Under the pieces are notes generated by a model, which saw nothing but the letters and a program-made list of their open reading frames with translations, searched no databases and was not told the DNA's origin. The position numbers and the translations under genes were made by a program. DNA of 17,374 nt from an uncultured Clostridia bacterium (lineage in GTDB: Bacteria; Bacillota; Clostridia; TANB77; CAG-508). This document shows, one piece after another, positions 13,852-17,374 of the stretch; the first letter of the stretch is position 1; each line of letters starts with the position of its first letter. Where the stretch lies: NCBI GenBank assembly GCA_948530865.1, contig CAOTKV010000007.1:60474-77847 (forward strand). Direction: 5' to 3'.

Positions 13852-14445
13852 CTAATAATTATATTTCAGGTTTTTTACTTGTTCATCAGTAACAGTGTTT
13901 AATTCGAATTTGTATTCAGATATGTTATTTAATGTATTATAATTTTCTTCAAGATAATATTCTTTTTTTACTAGTAAACCTGTTTCTTTATTAAAATAGT
14001 GATTTATATATTGATTTTTTATTATATAGCTATTATCTTTTTTTGCAATGAAATCAAAAATAGGAACAGAATTACCTTTTAACATAAGTTCATCTTTTAA
14101 TGAAGTAATTAATTCTTCATTAAATTCATTCATAGTATGTAATGTTTCTGGATAATACGAAATTTTTTCTTCTGTTAAATAATTTTTCCAATATATTTCT
14201 GTTAGTTTATTGTTATTATAAGTATTTATTAAGCAAGTATCATTTTTATAATAGATTTCATTAATTACATTATAATCATCTGACATAGTTGTTTTAATTG
14301 TAATATGATAATTTGATGAATTAAAAAAATCATTTCCTGCCATAATTATTTTATTTGAAATTACAGTATTTCTTATATAGTTAATTAATATTATAGCAAT
14401 TATAAGTATTATAATTACTATAATCAATTTAATTACTTTTTTCAT
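13852..14445 (-). CDS. membrane-anchored extracytoplasmic protein, intact copy of the gene broken at 9851
   Basis: A 197-residue protein with an N-terminal hydrophobic anchor (about 4-25, VIKLIIVIIILIIAIILINYI) and an extracytoplasmic domain of alternating strands (NYHITIKTTM, VINEIYYKNDTCLINTY, EEKISYYPETLHTMNEF, YNTLNNISEYKFELNTVTDEQV). The layout, with one anchor and a strand-rich domain carrying a KETGLLVKKEYYLE turn, recalls LolA-fold proteins such as the one at 2600, but I see no clear sequence identity with it. It does match the damaged gene at 9851 in the KISYFP/KISYYP and NTVTD segments. ATG 14445 has the SD-like GGGTGGGG. Upstream are TATAAT (14475-14470) and box cluster G. Its pairing with a Spo0A_C-type regulator at two loci suggests a shared pathway. 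Function is unknown. Confidence 0.78.
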   Translation of the reverse strand: MKKVIKLIIVIIILIIAIILINYIRNTVISNKIIMAGNDFFNSSNYHITIKTTMSDDYNVINEIYYKNDTCLINTYNNNKLTEIYWKNYLTEEKISYYPETLHTMNEFNEELITSLKDELMLKGNSVPIFDFIAKKDNSYIIKNQYINHYFNKETGLLVKKEYYLEENYNTLNNISEYKFELNTVTDEQVKNLKYNY

Positions 14446-14469
14446 AATATATTCCCCACCCTTTATATA

Positions 14470-14520
14470 ATTATATCATAAAATTCATTAACTAAGAAAA
14501 AAGGTAAAAAAAGATAAAAA
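14470..14520 (-). promoter_or_regulatory. tandem box cluster G and promoter of the membrane-protein gene
   Basis: GGTAAA (14503) and GATAAA (14513) are 10 bp apart on the plus strand. Read leftwards, the last ACC is followed after 27 nt by TATAAT (14475-14470), matching the arrangement of clusters A, C and E to within one base. The -35 (TTCTTA) is poor. Confidence 0.65.
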
Positions 14521-14522
14521 AA

Positions 14523-14545
14523 CAGTGGAAGTCCACTGCTTTTTT
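14523..14545. terminator. terminator for the gene at 14594 (minus)
   Basis: CAGTGG (14523-14528) pairs with CCACTG (14533-14538) with A- and T-runs on either side, functional in either direction. It directly abuts box cluster G. Confidence 0.8.
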
Positions 14546-14593
14546 AAAATGGAATGTATGTTGAATATTAACTGTTACATAAAATAATAATTG

Positions 14594-15013
14594 TTAACTG
14601 AAATTGAGAATGATTGATTTTACACTTGTGTAATTTCCTCCAATAATGCTGAGATCATAAGTCCCAGCTTCAATATTGGTTGGATAGGATCCTTGAAAAT
14701 AGTTAAACAATGCATATGTATAGTAGCTACCATCATTGTGATTTGTTAACTTAAGTACTACGTGTCCATCCACAGGATATCCTTCGACAAAATAACTAAG
14801 TGAAGTTAATTTTTTTGTAGTTGTGAAAGATTTTGTATTGGGAAATATGATATTTACTCCACTGCGTGTCTGAATATTTTCTTCGATAACATTTTGATTA
14901 TGAATATCTTCTTCAGCAGCAAAAGCCACAACTCCAAATAATTTACATCTAATAAATAGAAAGGAGTAGCTATGCGAAAATTGAAGAAATATAAATATCA
15001 CTTCCGTTAACAT
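14594..15013 (-). CDS. secreted protein with a damaged 5' end
   Basis: A 139-residue frame. From about residue 27 it reads like the end of a signal peptide and a mature protein: FGVVAFAAEEDIHNQ, then TRSGVNIIFPNTKS, LSYFVEGYPVDGHVVLKLTN, SYYTYALFNYFQGSYPTN and GTYDLSIIGGNY, a probable small beta-sandwich. The first ~25 residues (MLTEVIFIFLQFSHSYSFLFIRC) do not look like the start of a signal peptide. The start has no SD and lies over a segment that in the other direction carries a perfect SD and start codon (14961-14974). The original 5' end was therefore probably replaced by a small rearrangement, leaving a gene that may not be expressed. Its family is not recognised; it resembles the protein at 12299 only in size, a Sec-type AFA cleavage site and an [T/S]RSG element. 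Confidence 0.5.
   Translation of the reverse strand: MLTEVIFIFLQFSHSYSFLFIRCKLFGVVAFAAEEDIHNQNVIEENIQTRSGVNIIFPNTKSFTTTKKLTSLSYFVEGYPVDGHVVLKLTNHNDGSYYTYALFNYFQGSYPTNIEAGTYDLSIIGGNYTSVKSIILNFS
14972..15010 (+). CDS. possible 12-residue basic peptide or gene-start remnant
   Basis: AAAGGAG (14960-14966) sits 5 nt before ATG 14972, which encodes MRKLKKYKYHFR and then TAA (15008-15010). The ribosome binding site is as good as any in the window, yet no promoter is evident. It may be the leftover start of a lost gene, or a real short peptide. It overlaps the damaged 5' end of the minus-strand gene. Confidence 0.25.
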   Translation: MRKLKKYKYHFR

Positions 15014-15017
15014 AAAA

Positions 15018-15046
15018 TAGACATTCTTGTTTAAATATGTTATAAT
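15018..15046 (+). promoter_or_regulatory. promoter of the Cys/His paralogue pair
   Basis: TAGACA (15018-15023), a 17-bp spacer and TATAAT (15041-15046). No tandem boxes are associated with it. Confidence 0.75.
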
Positions 15047-15084
15047 AAAATATAGCGAAAATAATAGGAAAGAGAGGTCTAATT

Positions 15085-15681
15085 ATGCCTATCAAAGAAA
15101 CTATACCAAACGAAGAAATGGAAAAGATTAAAAACAGCATAGTTCGGAGTAAAAAATTATTAGAAGGAGGCGTGCCAATACAACTTGACGAATCAACGGT
15201 AAAAGAGACAAACTGTTATGCATATTCAATGGGAATAATGTATAATAATGACACTAAGGATAGGGGATATTATAATCCAGGATTTACAGAACATTACCGT
15301 ATTGATGGAACAGAGGATAAAGAAACATTAATAAGTAAGATAGAGGCAGATTTAAATAACATTGGTATTCAGTTTCGGATTCTTGATTTAGAGGATAAAA
15401 TTGAGTTAGAAGAGGATGAGTATTTGGTAAAAGTTTTCAAAGCTGAAATTAATAAAGAGATTCCAAGAGGCGACTTTCATTTTGTTAGACAAGATAGAGA
15501 GAGCAAAAAGTGGTTTCATAAAATTGGATGGAAACGGCAACCAGATATAATAAAGTCAGACCCTAAATATAATGATGATTCTATTCCTGGATCAGAGCCT
15601 GAAACTTTTACTACGCATTGTAAAGATGGATTCAAATATATGTACTATCCAATAGTATATTTAGTAATTAAAGAATCTTAG
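15085..15681 (+). CDS. Cys/His-motif cytoplasmic protein, paralogue 1
   Basis: A 198-residue soluble protein with no signal peptide or membrane segment. The conserved landmarks are ETNCYAYSMGIMYN (Cys44), a PGFTE element, EDEYLVKVF, then RGDFHFVRQD (His132) and KKWFHKIGW (His145). A Cys early in a helix followed by one or two His residues in strand-turn contexts is the layout of papain-fold (NlpC/P60 or CHAP-like) hydrolases and amidases. I infer a catalytic Cys-His pair, but the family is not certain. SD AAGAGAGGT precedes ATG 15085. A second, clearly homologous gene follows after 11 bases. Codon use includes CGG and ACG more often than core genes, suggesting separate acquisition. Confidence 0.8.
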   Translation: MPIKETIPNEEMEKIKNSIVRSKKLLEGGVPIQLDESTVKETNCYAYSMGIMYNNDTKDRGYYNPGFTEHYRIDGTEDKETLISKIEADLNNIGIQFRILDLEDKIELEEDEYLVKVFKAEINKEIPRGDFHFVRQDRESKKWFHKIGWKRQPDIIKSDPKYNDDSIPGSEPETFTTHCKDGFKYMYYPIVYLVIKES

Positions 15682-15692
15682 AAAGGGAAAAC

Positions 15693-16244
15693 ATGATAAT
15701 AAAATGCGTAAGGAAAATGAGAAAAAGTATTATACATACTGAGAAACTTTTAAAAAATGGAATTCCAATTGAACTTGATGAAGATACAGTAGAATCAACA
15801 AACTGTTATGCATATTCTTTAGGGATTATGTATAATGGTATAAGATGTTTGCATTATACACCAGGATATACAGAGAGTAATAAATATAAAGGAACTGGTT
15901 CACAAGAGTTAATGCGGAAAACAGAAATCGATTTGCAGAATTTGAAGATTAATTTTAAAAGAGTACCTTTAGAGCAAATTGTGGAATTAGAAAGAAATGA
16001 ATATCTTGTAAAATTATTTTTTTATGCAAGTACAGATGATTTGCCATCAGGTGATTTTCACTTTATTCGACAAGATCCAAAAACCAAAAAATGGTTTCAT
16101 AAGGTTGGTTGGTATAATCAACCAACTTTAGTGAAACAGAACGATAGTATTGGAACAGAGCCAAATCAACTAATAATAAGATGCGATTCATGCTATTATA
16201 TTGTTTATCAACCAGTTTGCTATTATGTTATAAGAGAAAAATGA
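15693..16244 (+). CDS. Cys/His-motif cytoplasmic protein, paralogue 2
   Basis: A 183-residue paralogue of the preceding gene. Shared segments are EKLLKNGIPIELDEDTVE (against KKLLEGGVPIQLDESTVK), STNCYAYSLGIMYN (Cys38), YTPGYTE, ERNEYLVKLF, SGDFHFIRQDP and KKWFHKVGW. The preserved Cys and both His in two diverged copies argue that they are functional residues, fitting a cysteine-hydrolase fold. The two proteins differ mainly at their termini and in the middle loop, and this copy is shorter. ATG 15693 has GAAAGGG just upstream, overlapping the previous stop region, so they form one operon from the promoter at 15018. The stop is TGA, the only gene in the window clearly ending so. Biological role is unknown. 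Confidence 0.8.
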   Translation: MIIKCVRKMRKSIIHTEKLLKNGIPIELDEDTVESTNCYAYSLGIMYNGIRCLHYTPGYTESNKYKGTGSQELMRKTEIDLQNLKINFKRVPLEQIVELERNEYLVKLFFYASTDDLPSGDFHFIRQDPKTKKWFHKVGWYNQPTLVKQNDSIGTEPNQLIIRCDSCYYIVYQPVCYYVIREK

Positions 16245-16251
16245 ATTTATA

Positions 16252-16297
16252 AAAAATCTCTCACAATCAGATTGTAATTTGAATGTGAGAGATTTTT
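16252..16297 (+). terminator. terminator after the paralogue pair
   Basis: A perfect 14-bp stem, AAAAATCTCTCACA (16252-16265) with TGTGAGAGATTTTT (16284-16297), with an 18-nt loop and a T-run. Confidence 0.9.
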
Positions 16298-16311
16298 ATA
16301 GTATATGCATT

Positions 16312-16358
16312 TTGACAGCTTTACATAAAAATGGTATAATATATATGTAACCATTTTA
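16312..16358 (+). promoter_or_regulatory. near-consensus promoter overlapping an inverted repeat (possible operator)
   Basis: TTGACA (16312-16317), a 17-bp spacer and TATAAT (16335-16340) with an upstream TGG. AAAATGGT (16328-16335) and ACCATTTT (16350-16357) form an inverted repeat straddling the -10 and the predicted start site, the expected place for a repressor. It drives the gene at 16428 after an ~80-nt leader. Confidence 0.8.
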
Positions 16359-16427
16359 TAAATAGATTCTCGTGTTAGCGATAGCTTCATGATGATCTAC
16401 ATCAAAAAATTTTAGGAGGATTAGAAG

Positions 16428-17153
16428 ATGGCGAAAACAACGATGGAAATGATTAAGAAGGAACTTTCTGTACGGGCATATGCTGGGATGATGGTGATTT
16501 TCCCTCAGTTTCACAAAGAAGAATCTCTCAACCTGGACTGAGCACCGAAGTTCAATGGCTGCTATGCAGTGAATAACTCAACGGTCGCGCTGGTCTCCAG
16601 TGGAGAACTTTTCGTTACCCCGTACACCGATGAAGTTATGTCTGCACTGAAAGAGGCTGGATTCCGCAAAGAGTACTTTTATGTACCGTTTTCCAACTGG
16701 GATTATCCCAAATTTGAGAAAATCAAGTGGGACGAGCTTTCTGCCAGAGCAAACGCGGTTAAGAAAAACGGATTCGCAAAGAAGTGCGAGAATTACTGTG
16801 ATGATCATCACATCCATGCACTCAGCGAAGAAACTCTTCGGAATTGTTTCAGGATGCCTGAGAACGGCGTCAAGGTGAAGCATCATTATTTTGAAGATTG
16901 CTATTACCCTGTAATTAAATCAGAAACTTTCGACTGCAGTGTGGCTGATAGCATTGGTAAGTTTTGCATGAATAACGGCAAAGTCGTATTTGTGTACCGT
17001 ACTGGTGAAACATTTGTGACCAAGGGGTACAAGATCATCAGGGAACTTCGTGAAGCAGGATATACCGAGGCAGGATTGTTTGTACCGTTTTCCAGCGGTG
17101 AAGAAATTCTTGACTGGGGATTGAAAGCTCGCTGGGATTCCATTAAGAAGTAA
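16428..17153 (+). pseudogene. higher-GC gene of unknown family with an in-frame TGA and internal repeat
   Basis: ATG 16428 has a strong SD (TTTAGGAGGA, 16410-16419). The frame reads 37 codons (MAKTTMEMIKKELSVRAYAG onward), meets TGA at 16539-16541, and continues open in the same frame to TAA 17151-17153, 241 codons in all. If TGA replaced TGG, the junction would read NLDWAPKFNG, so a single-base nonsense change is the simplest explanation; an ATG-less restart seems unlikely. The protein contains two copies of a unit at about 49-92 and 182-225: NNSTVALVSSGELFVTPYTD with LKEAGFRKEYFYVPFS, and NNGKVVFVYRTGETFVTKGY with LREAGYTEAGLFVPFS. G+C is visibly higher than in all other genes here, a sign of transfer. 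No signal peptide; family not recognised. Confidence 0.7.
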
Positions 17154-17192
17154 GCTATTTTTACAAGATAAGCATTGCACGTCTTGGGCATT

Positions 17193-17222
17193 GAGGTCAG
17201 CTAGTCTGGCCTCTTTGTTTTT
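17193..17222 (+). terminator. terminator after the interrupted gene
   Basis: GAGGTCAG (17193-17200) with CTGGCCTC (17206-17213), one G-T wobble, loop CTAGT, then TTTGTTTTT. Confidence 0.88.
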
Positions 17223-17252
17223 ATAAAAGTTTAAAAAAATTAAAAACAATAG

Positions 17253-17281
17253 TTGACAAATACTATAAATTGTGTTAATAT
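17253..17281 (+). promoter_or_regulatory. promoter of tRNA-Arg(TCT)
   Basis: TTGACA (17253-17258), 17-bp spacer, TAATAT (17276-17281); the tRNA begins 15 nt later. Confidence 0.8.
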
Positions 17282-17295
17282 ATTTAATGTCCTTT

Positions 17296-17372
17296 GGATC
17301 AGTAGCTCAGTTGGATAGAGCACACGCCTTCTAAGCGTGGGGTCAGGGGTTCGAATCCCTTCTGGTTCACCA
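17296..17372 (+). tRNA. tRNA-Arg (anticodon TCT)
   Basis: A 77-nt cloverleaf: acceptor GGATCAG with CTGGTTC (two wobble pairs), D-arm GCTCAGTTGGATAGAGC, anticodon stem CACGC/GCGTG around CTTCTAA giving TCT (reads AGA/AGG), T-arm GGGGTTCGAATCCCT, encoded CCA. It closes the accessory block at the window's right edge. Confidence 0.96.
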
Positions 17373-17374
17373 AA

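Noticed and set aside
16539..16580. Selenocysteine insertion at the TGA
   Set aside because: The only nearby hairpin (CTGC/GCAG) is small and lacks the features of a bacterial SECIS; a Trp-to-stop change is simpler.
16578..16886. Minus-strand frames opposite the higher-GC gene
   Set aside because: They result from the higher G+C of the real plus-strand gene, overlap each other, and lack ribosome binding sites.
8986..17374. Matching tRNA 3' ends as attachment sites of an integrated element
   Set aside because: The two tRNA-Arg genes differ in the T-arm and acceptor, no second partial copy of either 3' end was seen, and no integrase is present.

Overview
The window is about 17.4 kb of very A+T-rich DNA. 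Strong AGGAGG-type ribosome binding sites, short rho-independent terminators and gene content (RodA, DusB, EndoA/MazF, ComEA, DacA, LCP, CvpA, a DUF5711-like protein, Spo0A-type DNA-binding domains, a possible GerS relative) point to a low-GC Bacillota, most likely a spore-forming or formerly spore-forming Clostridia lineage. I cannot name the species from sequence alone.

Bases 1-8800 are ordinary chromosome. They hold the acidic tail of a protein (perhaps PBP2), rodA, dusB, a membrane-anchored LolA/GerS-like protein, a solitary mazF/ndoA toxin gene, comEA (minus strand), a strongly structured intergenic stretch (4304-4460), dacA, and a minus-strand block of DUF5711-like protein, CvpA and LCP. 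Most units end in a clear intrinsic terminator. The theme is envelope growth, peptidoglycan and competence.

Bases 8900-17374 form an accessory block bounded by two tRNA-Arg genes, ACG at 8909 and TCT at 17296. No integrase or transposase lies inside the window. Between 9.0 and 14.5 kb, seven clusters of a 10-bp tandem direct repeat (core AAGGTAAAAA, or TTTTTTTACC on the other strand) occur, always in intergenic DNA and always one helical turn apart. They precede: a ~80-nt putative small RNA (9111-9190); a nonsense-interrupted Spo0A_C-type regulator (9387-9764); a second copy of the same small RNA on the minus strand (10493-10420); an ECF sigma/anti-sigma pair (10680-12237); a secreted protein (12299-12769, minus); an intact response regulator with a Spo0A_C-like domain (13060-13803); and a membrane-anchored protein (13852-14445, minus). 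At several sites a -10 hexamer lies 27-28 nt beyond the last ACC. My reading is a small self-contained regulon, possibly controlled by the local Spo0A-like regulator, with one decayed copy of the regulator plus membrane-protein module at 9.4-10.4 kb. The repeats, spacing and duplicated RNA are seen directly. The protein-to-box assignment is inference.

Bases 14.5-17.2 kb carry unrelated cargo: a 5'-damaged secreted-protein gene, two tandem paralogues with conserved Cys/His motifs (15085-16244), and a higher-GC repeat-containing gene interrupted by an in-frame TGA (16428-17153) behind a near-consensus promoter that overlaps a palindrome. Nonsense and frameshift damage recurs across the block, so it is a partly decaying island.
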